From Clostridiales bacterium (lineage in GTDB: Bacteria; Bacillota; Clostridia; Saccharofermentanales; Saccharofermentanaceae): a DNA stretch of 39,040 bases. The notes beneath the pieces are model-generated. The model made no database searches and was not told where the DNA came from. It saw nothing but the letters and a program-made list of their open reading frames with translations. Shown in pieces: positions 11,201 to 18,936 of the stretch. Numbering within the stretch: position 1 is the first letter of the stretch; every line of letters starts with the position of its first letter. The stretch is from assembly GCA_017617525.1 (NCBI GenBank), contig JAFZWA010000034.1, forward strand, positions 1-39,040. Reading direction: 5' to 3'. Both the position numbers and the translations under genes were made by a program.

Positions 11201-12670
11201 AATTCTTTAGGAGCTCGTGTATACACGATTAATCTCGGTACTCCTGGAGGATGGAATAAACTGTCTAATTTCAATCATCTTCGTTTTTGGGGTGAATTGG
11301 ATGACACTCTTGATCTTTTAATGATTGATACGGACGGGTATGAACTGGTTGAACATGGTCCGTACGGATATTGGTATGACTTTATGAATGGCCGTGAGAA
11401 GGATTCTGATCAGGATGGTATCCCGGACGTGTATGAGATTCGTGGAATACGTTCATACACCGGAAAGATCATTACCAGCAATCCGTATGATCCTGACAGC
11501 AATCATGATGGCTACGATGACTGGTATGAATACATGTTCTCGAGTTTTAATCTTGTTTATCGCCGCTTTTCGGAATTGTACGGTGATTTGCCGGAATATA
11601 AAGGTCAGCACATTTTACAAACATGGCAAGATCCAACAGTTACGGATGATGACGGAGATGGTTTGTATGCTGAATCTGCTCGATTCTATTTTGACATTAA
11701 CGGCAAGGAACAAATCATACTTCCAATCGATCCTGACAGCTCAGTACGAAATATGCCGAAATCTCTCACTGAGACTCACGTTTCTACAATTTCATCAGAA
11801 AGTAAAACGTGCTATTACACTACAGGTAGTCAGGTTCCTGAGTTTTCAGGATTCCGTATTGATCCACTAGGATTTGCCGTAGATGTGTGGGCTACAATTG
11901 TTGATATTTTTGTTGGTAATGGAAGTAAAGCTAAATACTGTGCGTCGTATGTAGGTTGCGTAACGTTGGGTTTCTTTAACGATGAAAAAAACATTGCAGC
12001 ACATTCCAGTGAAGATCAATGGCAGAGATTGTTTGGGTATTGTGATTTGTATGATGTTTCTTTCCGAGTTGGTACAGGTGGAAATATACGTGTCCTAAAG
12101 CTTCCTAAGTTTACATATGAAGGAGAAGAATATGTATTCTGGGCTTGGCGAGGAACATATCTTAATTTGGGTACGGGAGCTGAAATTGGATTCTATTATC
12201 GCCCCAAAGAATTGGCGGATTTAACTGTCGAGGATCCCACCAATGTCGAATGGCAAGCATTATCGGAACTTTTTGATCTTGATTCAATCGATGATGACTG
12301 GTGGGCTGCATCGCCCTATTCTTTGAATATGCAGTTGGATTTGTACACGAAAGAAAATGGGTACTACGAATGTGTTTCAAGTTGGCACCCATATGCTAAG
12401 CAGTGGTGGATTACTGTATTCAACTACCATAGATGGAATCCTAATTCTGCAGATCTTTATGTTATCGGAAAGATTGACTTCAATCAAGCCAAGTATTATG
12501 AAGGCGGCGTTTTCAGCGCTAGAGATATTTATTGGGCGTTCAAAGAAGCTTGTTTTGAGCAAAGAAAAGGTTTTTCTTATTCCTCAACTGTCATATTCGA
12601 TGATCATACATACTCTGTATATATTCTTTGGGGAGATGATGTTCATAAAGGAATTTATGAAACTGCATAA
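8204..12670 (+). CDS. Giant secreted modular protein: CBM2-like, Ca-binding repeats, degenerate vWA
   Basis: 1488 residues with a signal peptide (hydrophobic about 11-26, cleavage probably after HALA-E). Residues 36-130 match the CBM2 cellulose-binding pattern, with Trp at 53, 74 and 90 and the tail NASINPDCSTSFGMIIQG. Residues 150-355 are repetitive and probably a beta-helix or bactofilin-like fold (LIYAPNGSVDIFAYDTTING). An Ig/PKD-like domain (368-450), a Pro/Thr linker (455-482) and a beta domain (484-585) follow. Residues 598-722 hold six Asp-rich calcium repeats (DTDDDGISDYEE type), with more at 1067-1105. Residues 743-853 resemble the domain that precedes vWA in related surface proteins, and 879-1040 look vWA-like but lack DxSxS (VEANQAVSG instead). 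There is no LPXTG or C-terminal membrane segment. The last 380 residues are unrecognised. The DNA is AT-richer than its neighbours. Ribosome binding site GGAGG at 8189-8193. Likely role: surface or secreted adhesion to plant fibre (inference). Confidence 0.8.
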   Translation: MGFSCHSRKMSLLCVWITIAILISGYPVKHALAENLSVTENNLKVTYNIVNAWGNCSQAEVSIENVGEAAINDWQIEFLFDSTSTISSIWNAVAISSEMGENSKIVVQNETYNASINPDCSTSFGMIIQGAADEIPEIHVLTQTNGQGYEGEGILFPYAVFCKNDFLFQGWKSTVCGDVYTGTDFNFQGSELNVLGEVKSVGRIIANGSQINIENRTEAVTSIDAPDFSLAITSLAERMTEVDPSLFNSQDQLVVNGYYMTNDNLTISGTKFSGDCVIIADGDITYNVDSISGDGRVVLFSRNGNITINGSQITLNGLIYAPNGSVDIFAYDTTINGRIVANSVNYSGSILNISTSTEDIQLFSELPIVKISYESNQVELGESITYSVLVEQRESPYEVFFRVNGNAVDIQDSLSYSFVPDMIGDYTLEAFVVTDFGTVVLARGTVTVFQENIDPITPTTDPSITETPIPTITDTPTPTPQSGEIEIGLNTDQFVPSENPYFFYIMSSIEEVSGTLSNSQEVETLTYSISSVHEENYKTGNIEVAENWSSSEIGFFWGPTKLVITATTKDGNIFEIMYVFLSYTDVNAEKLGIDIKSDTDGDYLSDYLEQELGTNSHKKDTDEDHVIDSIEVFFLQTDPLNPDSDDNGVIDGYEDFDSDGLTNDNEMTGATLFYKADTDEDRLLDGEEINVYGTDPINDDTDDDGISDYEEIMMGTNPLSPDVEQREQTADYIVDNDESPEIVGVSITMSTERYLPSVISVSDVYNVNMPSTEVVARVGSPLQFDSVVDFDSAAVTIKYDENSLGSVDEDNLGILWFDEENLVFEVVENVAVDTENNTLTMILDHFSIYVMIDLVKWNQIWSDPIDYYTVPDSDTERYDYIFMVEANQAVSGEFGAKSRRIMEEFIQGMRPGERFGIGCVYNNCAYFDILTENKQYAKTLVNTAMLQSYPSMDFSVPYAVMGMKNIYDGVEKTDNIPVLILITTNTHPTYNNSYCYSICNSLGARVYTINLGTPGGWNKLSNFNHLRFWGELDDTLDLLMIDTDGYELVEHGPYGYWYDFMNGREKDSDQDGIPDVYEIRGIRSYTGKIITSNPYDPDSNHDGYDDWYEYMFSSFNLVYRRFSELYGDLPEYKGQHILQTWQDPTVTDDDGDGLYAESARFYFDINGKEQIILPIDPDSSVRNMPKSLTETHVSTISSESKTCYYTTGSQVPEFSGFRIDPLGFAVDVWATIVDIFVGNGSKAKYCASYVGCVTLGFFNDEKNIAAHSSEDQWQRLFGYCDLYDVSFRVGTGGNIRVLKLPKFTYEGEEYVFWAWRGTYLNLGTGAEIGFYYRPKELADLTVEDPTNVEWQALSELFDLDSIDDDWWAASPYSLNMQLDLYTKENGYYECVSSWHPYAKQWWITVFNYHRWNPNSADLYVIGKIDFNQAKYYEGGVFSARDIYWAFKEACFEQRKGFSYSSTVIFDDHTYSVYILWGDDVHKGIYETA

Positions 12671-12753
12671 TCAAAGGGGTTGCTCATTCGATGATATAAT
12701 GTAGCAAGAAAAACGTGTGATTCCATAATATGTAAAATCGGAGGTGTCTTGTT

Positions 12754-13299
12754 GTGAGAAGACTTCAAGGGGTGAAAAACTTAATTGGTTCTTTGTGCGC
12801 GGTTGTTATACTGCTGAATGTGTCCTGTAAATCTAATGTTAAAGAAAACTATGGAAAGAAAATTGCTGAAAATATGCAGCAACACAATTCAGACGCTATA
12901 TTCTCGATGTTCGCACCTGTCTTTCATGAAGAATCTTCGTTCAAAACGGATTTGTATGAATTCTTGGAAACATTGTACGAAATGGATTTGGATTTTGAAA
13001 AAGCTACGAGAAGTGATGGAGCAGCAGCAAAAGATTATGAAAATGGTAAACTGATTTATTATGATGATTCTGTAGTTTATCGTGATCTGTTTGATGCATC
13101 AGGGAATAAGTATTTGTTGAATGTGTACTACACTCAAACAGATACGAAACATCCTGAGAATGTGGGACTGCAGTCAATGGATCTTGTACTGAAAGAAGGA
13201 GATGGTTCTTCGAAGCCAATGGGATTTATTGGTAGAGACATTAACGATCAAATCCCAGATTCAAACTACAATTACGAACCTATAAGTTTAGATGATTGA
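12754..13299 (+). CDS. DUF5104-like small lipoprotein, GTG start
   Basis: 181 residues from a GTG start with ribosome binding site GGAGGTG at 12740-12746. The N-terminus has a basic/hydrophobic signal (LIGSLCAVVILLNVSC) with a Cys at about 26; the lipobox is atypical, since -3 is Asn. The body, especially YYTQTDTKHPENVGLQSMDLV, resembles the DUF5104 family of Firmicute proteins of unknown function. It lies 84 bases after the large modular protein in the same direction and is equally AT-rich, so the two probably came together and may be co-transcribed. A terminator follows. Confidence 0.7.
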   Translation: MRRLQGVKNLIGSLCAVVILLNVSCKSNVKENYGKKIAENMQQHNSDAIFSMFAPVFHEESSFKTDLYEFLETLYEMDLDFEKATRSDGAAAKDYENGKLIYYDDSVVYRDLFDASGNKYLLNVYYTQTDTKHPENVGLQSMDLVLKEGDGSSKPMGFIGRDINDQIPDSNYNYEPISLDD

Positions 13300-13335
13300 C
13301 AATTGTTGTGTGCCTAGTTGTAGTAGAACAAAAGG

Positions 13336-13364
13336 AAATGGTGACTCGAAATGAGCCACCATTT
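13336..13364. terminator. Bidirectional terminator between convergent genes
   Basis: AAATGGTG at 13336-13343 pairs with CACCATTT at 13357-13364, with CTC/GAG inside and a GAAAT loop. T-rich flanks occur on both strands. It separates the DUF5104-like gene (+) from the PstS-like gene (-). Confidence 0.75.
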
Positions 13365-13392
13365 TCATTATGTTATCGGATTTGTTCAGTAA

Positions 13393-14478
13393 TTACGAAT
13401 CGTAGTTCAGGATCACGGATTCACCTACGTCTACGGACAGAGAGCTGTTGGCAGTGATGATCTCTACGCTCTTTTCAGAACCGATCCAGTCGTAGAGCAT
13501 TCTTGTCGGGCTGTCTTCCGGTTCGTCAGCGCGGATCGCGACATATGCGGTCGTGATGTAAGGATAGCTTCCGTCGATGAAAGTATCTCTTGTCGGAACG
13601 ACACCGTCGATCGCGATAGGATCAACGTATCCGGATTCGAAGGCCCAGTCGAGATAGGAGATGATGTTATAACCGATGGCATACTCGTCCCAGGCAACGG
13701 CATCGGTAATGCTCTCCATATCGTCCTCGAAATAGAAGTGGTCCATCATGGAAGAAAAGTCCGGAGCATCACCATCCGGCCAAAGGAAGTCTTCAAAGAG
13801 ACGCTGGCTTCCGGACTGACTATCTCTGAAATACGGATGAATCGGGGCATCCGGGCCGCCGACCTGATTCCAGTTTGTGATCTTACATTCATAGATTCCG
13901 CGGATCTGTTCCTGCGTCAGGCTCTTTACCGGGCATTGGGGACTTACCATGAATCCGAGTCCGTCGTATCCGTAAGGCTTCATCTCAATGTTGACCTTTA
14001 CTTCGCGGAAGTGGGATTCTTCCTCTTCAGTCGGAGTAACGAGGAAGACAAGGTCCGCGACGTTGTCCGCGAGATTGAGCCAAGCGCCGTGGGTCTTGGA
14101 GCAAAGCGGAGTCTTGGACGGATCGTCGCCCATGAAATAGCTGTAGATCTCGGCAGTGATCGGTTTTCTGGCCGTTGAACTGTCGATCTGAGGGAACTGT
14201 TCCGGATATGCCTTGAAATAGCCTTCGATCGTAGATGTATCAATGGTCGTTTCCGTAGTTGTCTCTTCGGTAGTTTCCGTCGTCAGCGAAGGAGTCTCGC
14301 TTTCCGAAGGTTCCTCGGTCTCCGTTATCTTGGTCTCTGTCTTTTTCGTTCTCTTGGTTTTCTTAGTCTTTTCTGTCTCCGAGGACTTACATCCCGAAAG
14401 CAGCATGGCGATCACGGTGATTACGGCGATCCATCTTACAAGATGGAAGGCCTTTGCACCTTCTTTATTTGTTTTCAT
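13393..14478 (-). CDS. Orphan PstS-like (phosphate-type) substrate-binding lipoprotein
   Basis: 361 residues from ATG at 14478 (MKTNKEGAKAF). An in-frame ATG at 14493 would add five residues; both have only modest ribosome binding sites. A lipoprotein signal ends in LLSGC. A Lys/Thr/Glu-rich linker of about 60 residues follows, then a PBP-like domain with DSSTARKPITAEIYSYF (the position of the GSST phosphate loop), GYDGLGFMVSP, LTQEQIRGIYECKITNWNQV and AVAWDEYAIGYNI, as in PstS proteins. No pstC, pstA or pstB gene is present. It may capture phosphate or another oxyanion, or act as a surface sensor. It sits downstream of the CapA-like gene on the same strand. Confidence 0.8.
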   Translation of the reverse strand: MKTNKEGAKAFHLVRWIAVITVIAMLLSGCKSSETEKTKKTKRTKKTETKITETEEPSESETPSLTTETTEETTTETTIDTSTIEGYFKAYPEQFPQIDSSTARKPITAEIYSYFMGDDPSKTPLCSKTHGAWLNLADNVADLVFLVTPTEEEESHFREVKVNIEMKPYGYDGLGFMVSPQCPVKSLTQEQIRGIYECKITNWNQVGGPDAPIHPYFRDSQSGSQRLFEDFLWPDGDAPDFSSMMDHFYFEDDMESITDAVAWDEYAIGYNIISYLDWAFESGYVDPIAIDGVVPTRDTFIDGSYPYITTAYVAIRADEPEDSPTRMLYDWIGSEKSVEIITANSSLSVDVGESVILNYDS

Positions 14479-14505
14479 AACCCAATACCTCATTATTCCT
14501 TGTTT

Positions 14506-14522
14506 GTGATCATAAGGATCAC
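14506..14522. promoter_or_regulatory. Inverted repeat upstream of the PstS-like gene
   Basis: GTGATC-N5-GATCAC, a perfect 6-base dyad 28 bases upstream of the gene start at 14478, in the 84-base gap after the CapA-like gene. A further GTGATC word lies near 14560. It could be an operator or a leader hairpin. Confidence 0.45.
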
Positions 14523-14562
14523 TAGTTGCATTTTAACATGGTGAGGGAGGGAAAAGAAGTGA

Positions 14563-15915
14563 TCAATCTTCGGATGAACCGAGTTCGTAGTAGCGGGTGG
14601 TGAAGACGTTGTTGAAGAAGGCTTCTACGTATCTGGGGGTGACGTCGGTATTTCTGTGGGTCTTGGCGATCTCGTCGCTGTAGTCGGATAACATGTAGAC
14701 GGTGTAGTCCGTAAAGTTCGGGGTATAGTAGTTGACCATCGGGATCGCTTCGACGTAATCGATCGAGACGTTGCCGCCGTCCTTCTTGATGCGAAGGTGC
14801 GCCATGCATTCGACACATCTTTCGCCACGAGGCATATTCGAGATGAAGTTACCAAGGGAGTAGAAGCAGGGAACTTCTTTTCCTTCGGAGGTCGTTAAGA
14901 TCTCGAGGGGCTGGATGACATGCGGATGGCAGCCGATGATCGCGTCCGCGCCGGCTTCGGCGATTCTCCTTGCCATATCCTTCTGGTAGGCGTTCGGAGT
15001 TGTGATGTACTCTTCGCCCCAGTGCGGGAAGACGATGACGATGTCGGCAAGTTCTTTTGCCTTAGCGATATCTTCCGTGACACGGTCGATGTTCAACGTC
15101 TTTACGAGATACGGAGCATCCTTCGGGACGGAGTAGCCGTTAAGACCATAGGTATAGTTCAGGAAAGCGACCTTTACGCCCTTATACTCGCCGATATCGA
15201 TATTGTCGTAATCTTCCTGGCTCGTGTACATGCCGGAAACAATGACATCCTTTTTGGTCTTCCAGTACTCGAGTTCTTTTAGCGCGGTATCTTTTCCCTG
15301 ATCCATGCTGTGGTTGGTCGCGTGGGTGACGACGTTAAAGCCCGCGTCGGTAATGGCGTCGACGGCCTGGATCGGACCACCGAAAACAGGGAAGCCCTGC
15401 CATTTCGAGGAGTCGTCCGTCAGGGGGATCTCCTGGTTGATGACCTTGATGTCAAACTCGGAAATAAAGCTCTTGACGTTCTCGTAGATGGAATCGTAGT
15501 TATAAGTCCCGTCGGGCTGCTTGCCGGCGTTCGTGATGCTTAAGTGATACAGATTGTCGCCGACGGCGATCAGATCGACATATTCGACCTTATCGACTTC
15601 TTCGGGCTCGGTCTCGGAAGGGTTCTGCGCGGGAGCTTCTGTGGTCTCAATGGGATTAACAGCCTCGGTGGTGGTCGCTTCAGTTTCCGGTTCCGGAGTA
15701 ATGGCGTTTCCTAAAACGTCGCCCTGATTGGAAGGAGACGCGGCAAAATCCTCCATCGTGACCGACGGATCGGTCGATTGCGCGGGGGATTGCATCTGCT
15801 TGTTGTTCCACTTGGAATGCATAAAGAGAAGGGTAGGGATAACGAGCAGCACGATCAGTACTGCGATAACTTTAAGAATGTTGTTTTCCCCTAATCTACG
15901 TATACGATTTCTCAC
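14563..15915 (-). CDS. CapA-family (poly-gamma-glutamate capsule type) metallophosphatase-fold protein, GTG start
   Basis: 450 residues from a GTG start preceded by AGAGGGG. One N-terminal membrane segment (about 14-31, VIAVLIVLLVIPTLLF) is followed by a disordered Thr/Glu/Pro linker to about residue 105. The PGA_cap domain (CapA/YwtB superfamily) carries the metal motifs: VDLIAVGDN, INQEIPL, THATNHSMDQG, FPHWGEEY, IIGCHPHVIQ and YSLGNFI. Family members are implicated in capsule polymer handling, but many stand alone and their reaction is unknown. No capBCE partners are present, so capsule synthesis is not implied. It probably acts outside the membrane. Confidence 0.88.
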   Translation of the reverse strand: MRNRIRRLGENNILKVIAVLIVLLVIPTLLFMHSKWNNKQMQSPAQSTDPSVTMEDFAASPSNQGDVLGNAITPEPETEATTTEAVNPIETTEAPAQNPSETEPEEVDKVEYVDLIAVGDNLYHLSITNAGKQPDGTYNYDSIYENVKSFISEFDIKVINQEIPLTDDSSKWQGFPVFGGPIQAVDAITDAGFNVVTHATNHSMDQGKDTALKELEYWKTKKDVIVSGMYTSQEDYDNIDIGEYKGVKVAFLNYTYGLNGYSVPKDAPYLVKTLNIDRVTEDIAKAKELADIVIVFPHWGEEYITTPNAYQKDMARRIAEAGADAIIGCHPHVIQPLEILTTSEGKEVPCFYSLGNFISNMPRGERCVECMAHLRIKKDGGNVSIDYVEAIPMVNYYTPNFTDYTVYMLSDYSDEIAKTHRNTDVTPRYVEAFFNNVFTTRYYELGSSED

Positions 15916-15949
15916 GCTCGATACGACCCCTCTAATTATCTACGAAACA

Positions 15950-16001
15950 ATTTTAGAAAAAAGTCTTGTGGTTTGCAACTGTTTTGACGAGGATGTAGAA
16001 T
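15950..16001. promoter_or_regulatory. Divergent promoters sharing one palindromic -35 box
   Basis: TTGCAA at 15973-15978 is its own reverse complement. On the plus strand it is 17 bases from TAGAAT (15996-16001), driving prmA. On the minus strand it is 17 bases from TAAAAT (15955-15950), driving the CapA-like gene. Both spacings are ideal for sigma-A. Confidence 0.5.
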
Positions 16002-16038
16002 GAGGAACGGATAAAAATATAGTGAGCGTGAATGTACT

Positions 16039-17064
16039 ATGAAATGGGTGGAAATTGAGATAACTACGACAGAAGAAGCATCGGACGCGATCTGCGAGAT
16101 GCTTTCGCAGCTGGGCGCGGACGGCATCGCGGTCTGTGACCCGCTGGAGATAAAAAGGATCATTGACGATCCGGACTCTTTGGCCTACGCGGACGACGGA
16201 TTTGTCGACTCTTTGGGTCAGGATGTTAAGATCCAGGCGTATTTTGCCGAGTTTGATGACGGCATCCGTCTGGGCGCCAAGGAAGAAGAATACGAAAACC
16301 CCGAAGGTGTCGGTACGATCTACGGAAATATCGCAACGGGAAGTAAGACACTCGAAGAAACGATCACTTTACTGGAAGAACGCCTCGCGGCAATTGGCGA
16401 GTTCCTTCCGGTCGGAGACGGCAAGGTTTCCCATAAGTATGTAAAAGACGAAGACTGGGAGAACGAGTGGAAGAAGGATTACCACGCATTCTCTGTTTCC
16501 GAGCATGTGACGATCGCGCCGTCCTGGGAAAAAGAATCCGTTTCCGAAACGGCGGATCAGAAAGTCGTTTACCTCGACCCGGGATCTGCTTTCGGTACAG
16601 GTACACACGAAACAACATCGATGTGCGCGGAGTTTATCGATAAGTACATGACGACCGAAGATACGGTCCTTGACGTCGGATGCGGTTCGGGAATACTGTC
16701 CATCATCGCGAGCAAGCTCGGCGCGAAGTCCGTCGAGGCTTGCGATATCGACCGTCTGGCCGTGGATGTCGCGATCGATAACTGCAAAGAAAACGGCGTA
16801 GAAGTCGACTGCTATACAGGTGAATTGAAAGATGCGAAAAAGGAAGGCTACAGCCTGATCATCGCAAATATCGTGGCAGAGATCATTGCCGGGATCGCAC
16901 CTTTGGTACCGGGAAAACTTCTTCCGGGCGGCAGGTTCATTACGAGCGGAATCATCGACCACAAAAAAGAGATCGCGCTTTCGGCTTGTGAGGCGGCGGG
17001 CCTGAAACTTATCGAAGAAAAGCAGAAGGGCGACTGGCACGCTTACTATTTCGAGAAGAAATAA
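16039..17064 (+). CDS. prmA: Ribosomal protein L11 methyltransferase PrmA
   Basis: 341 residues. It carries the PrmA N-terminal substrate-recognition domain (WVEIEITTTEEASDAICEML) and then the methyltransferase domain: YLDPGSAFGTGTHETTSMC, the SAM-binding VLDVGCGSGILSIIASKLGA (GCGSG at 214-218), EACDIDRLAV, and the family motif LIIANIVAEIIAGIAP. It trimethylates L11 using S-adenosylmethionine. It usually follows dnaJ directly and precedes rsmE in Firmicutes; here eight kilobases separate it from dnaJ and no rsmE follows. The ribosome binding site is weak. The two-component genes start 33 bases downstream and could share its transcript. Confidence 0.95.
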   Translation: MKWVEIEITTTEEASDAICEMLSQLGADGIAVCDPLEIKRIIDDPDSLAYADDGFVDSLGQDVKIQAYFAEFDDGIRLGAKEEEYENPEGVGTIYGNIATGSKTLEETITLLEERLAAIGEFLPVGDGKVSHKYVKDEDWENEWKKDYHAFSVSEHVTIAPSWEKESVSETADQKVVYLDPGSAFGTGTHETTSMCAEFIDKYMTTEDTVLDVGCGSGILSIIASKLGAKSVEACDIDRLAVDVAIDNCKENGVEVDCYTGELKDAKKEGYSLIIANIVAEIIAGIAPLVPGKLLPGGRFITSGIIDHKKEIALSACEAAGLKLIEEKQKGDWHAYYFEKK

Positions 17065-17097
17065 GATCTTTGGATCGGGGCTACTAGGGGAGAGGAT

Positions 17098-17790
17098 ATG
17101 GCGTATAAGATTCTGATCATCGACGATGACAAGGATATTCTGACCATTATCTCGGACATGCTGTCGGGATACGGGTATGACGTCACGACGGCGACGACCG
17201 CGGATGAAGCTTTCGAGCTTCTTTCGAAGGGCTCCTACCATCTTCTTTTACTGGACATCAACCTCCCGGACAGCGACGGATTCGAGATCTGCAAGCAGCT
17301 CCGGGAAGTTTCTACAGTCCCTGTGATCTTCGCGAGCGCCCGAACGAGTGAAGACGACCGCGTAACCGGGTATTCGATCGGCGGAGACGACTATCTTCCG
17401 AAACCTTATTCCATGAAGGAACTGCTCGTTCGTGTACAGGCGCTGATTCGTCGTACATATGGATTTTCGAACGAAGAAAAGATCGTATCATTTGGCGATG
17501 TAGTCGTGAACATCACATCAAGAACGGTCACGAAGAACGGGGAGGCGGTCTCGCTTTCTCTTCGTGAATTCGATCTTCTGGCATATCTTTGTGAGCACAA
17601 AAATGAAGCGATGCCCAAGGACAAGATCCTGACGTCCGTGTGGGGCGCGTTTATGACGTCCGAAGCATCGACACTGACCGTGCATATCCGTTGGCTTCGA
17701 GAAAAACTCGAAGAAGATCCGGCGGATCCGAAATTCATCAAGACCGTATACAAGGTAGGCTACATGCTGGAGGTGCCGGGCGATGCGTAA
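17098..17790 (+). CDS. OmpR/PhoB-type response regulator
   Basis: 230 residues. The receiver domain has the acidic pocket IIDDDKD, phospho-acceptor Asp53 in LLLDINLPDSDGF, and Lys102 in YLPKPYSM. The C-terminal winged helix has the family pattern LSLREFDLLAYLCEHKNEAM, TLTVHIRWLREKLEEDP and IKTVYKVGYMLEV. The ribosome binding site AGGGGAG precedes the ATG. It overlaps the kinase gene by 8 bases. Such pairs beside ABC transporters often sense antimicrobial peptides or envelope stress; the target here is probably the transporter at 19578-22706 (inference). Confidence 0.93.
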   Translation: MAYKILIIDDDKDILTIISDMLSGYGYDVTTATTADEAFELLSKGSYHLLLLDINLPDSDGFEICKQLREVSTVPVIFASARTSEDDRVTGYSIGGDDYLPKPYSMKELLVRVQALIRRTYGFSNEEKIVSFGDVVVNITSRTVTKNGEAVSLSLREFDLLAYLCEHKNEAMPKDKILTSVWGAFMTSEASTLTVHIRWLREKLEEDPADPKFIKTVYKVGYMLEVPGDA

Positions 17791-18913
17791 ACGTGTGCTT
17801 GTCGTATTTGCCGTGCTTTTGGCTCTCGTCATTGCTTTAACGGCAGGGCTTTATCTGACGTCGGCCGGAAAGACCGAAGAAAGTAAGCAGGATAACCTCG
17901 TCGGGATCAACGAGGTCGAAAAGCTCCTCGAGGATGGAAATGTCGATCAGGCTTCCGAGAAACTGTCTTCTTTATCCGAAGACATGAGGCAGTCGGAAGA
18001 AGGCGGGCAGAAAGACTGGAGGATCCTTCTGAACGGTGGGATCTGCGTCCTCGGACTTCTGGTCGCGGGTGTATTTGTGTTTGTGACCGTGCTTCGTCCT
18101 TTGAATAAGATCTCGAAGTATACAAGCGAGATCGCTCGCGGAAATACGGATATTCCTTTAACGTATGATCGAGGATCCGAAGTCGGTGAATTCTCCTGGG
18201 CATTCGACAGCATGCGTAAGGAACTGAATAAGGCGAGAGCTTCGGAAAAGGAAGCGATCGAGAATAATAAGACCGTTATTGCTACTTTGTCGCACGACAT
18301 CAAGACACCGATCGCGTCGATCCGTGCCTACGCGGAAGGCCTTGAGGCGAACATGGACAGTTCGCCCGAAAAGCGCGCGCAGTACCTCCAGGTGATCATG
18401 AAGAAAAGCGATGAGGTAAGTAAGGTCACGGATGACCTTCTTTTGCACTCACTTTCAGATATGAACCGACTGAAGGTCGAAAAGAAAACGTTCGAGATCG
18501 GTGCTTTTACAGAAGGCGCGGTCAAGGACTTAGATCCGGACGGAAAAGAGATCTCGTTTATTTCCGGAGGCGTGAATACGAATGTCAGCGCAGATCCGGA
18601 CAGGCTTTTGCAGTGTGTGGAGAATCTGATCACGAACTCCAGAAAGTACGCGGGGACGAAGATCTCCGTGTCGCTTGAAAAAACGGAGAGTAATGTCGCT
18701 ATTTGTATCAAGGACAGCGGCCGGGGCATCCCGGACGAGGATATGCCGTTCATTTTCGATAAGTTCTATCGAGGACATAACCACGGATCTCAGCCGGGCT
18801 CGGGTCTCGGGCTTTATATCGTGAAGTATCTGATGACACAGATGGACGGGGATATCGTGCTGGAGAACCGGGCGGACGGGCTTTTGGCAAAGCTTTTGCT
18901 GCCGCTTGTTTGA
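17783..18913 (+). CDS. Sensor histidine kinase (HisKA type)
   Basis: 376 residues. Membrane segments lie at about 5-27 and 80-104, with a short extracellular loop of about 50 mostly helical, acidic residues, too small for a folded ligand-binding domain. A HAMP region follows (LRPLNKISKYTSEIARGN). The dimerisation helix carries the phospho-acceptor His171 in TLSHDIKTPIASI. The ATPase domain shows the N box (CVENLITNSRKYAG) and G boxes (DSGRGIPDEDMPFIFDKF, GSGLGLYIVKYL). It pairs with the overlapping response regulator. The small loop suits kinases that sense through a partner transporter, but this is inference. Confidence 0.92.
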   Translation: MRKRVLVVFAVLLALVIALTAGLYLTSAGKTEESKQDNLVGINEVEKLLEDGNVDQASEKLSSLSEDMRQSEEGGQKDWRILLNGGICVLGLLVAGVFVFVTVLRPLNKISKYTSEIARGNTDIPLTYDRGSEVGEFSWAFDSMRKELNKARASEKEAIENNKTVIATLSHDIKTPIASIRAYAEGLEANMDSSPEKRAQYLQVIMKKSDEVSKVTDDLLLHSLSDMNRLKVEKKTFEIGAFTEGAVKDLDPDGKEISFISGGVNTNVSADPDRLLQCVENLITNSRKYAGTKISVSLEKTESNVAICIKDSGRGIPDEDMPFIFDKFYRGHNHGSQPGSGLGLYIVKYLMTQMDGDIVLENRADGLLAKLLLPLV

Positions 18914-18936
18914 TTCCAAATTTCCTCAATTGAGAT

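Noticed and set aside
14563-15915. Poly-gamma-glutamate capsule locus
   Set aside because: Only a CapA-type protein is present; capB, capC and capE are absent, and stand-alone members are common.
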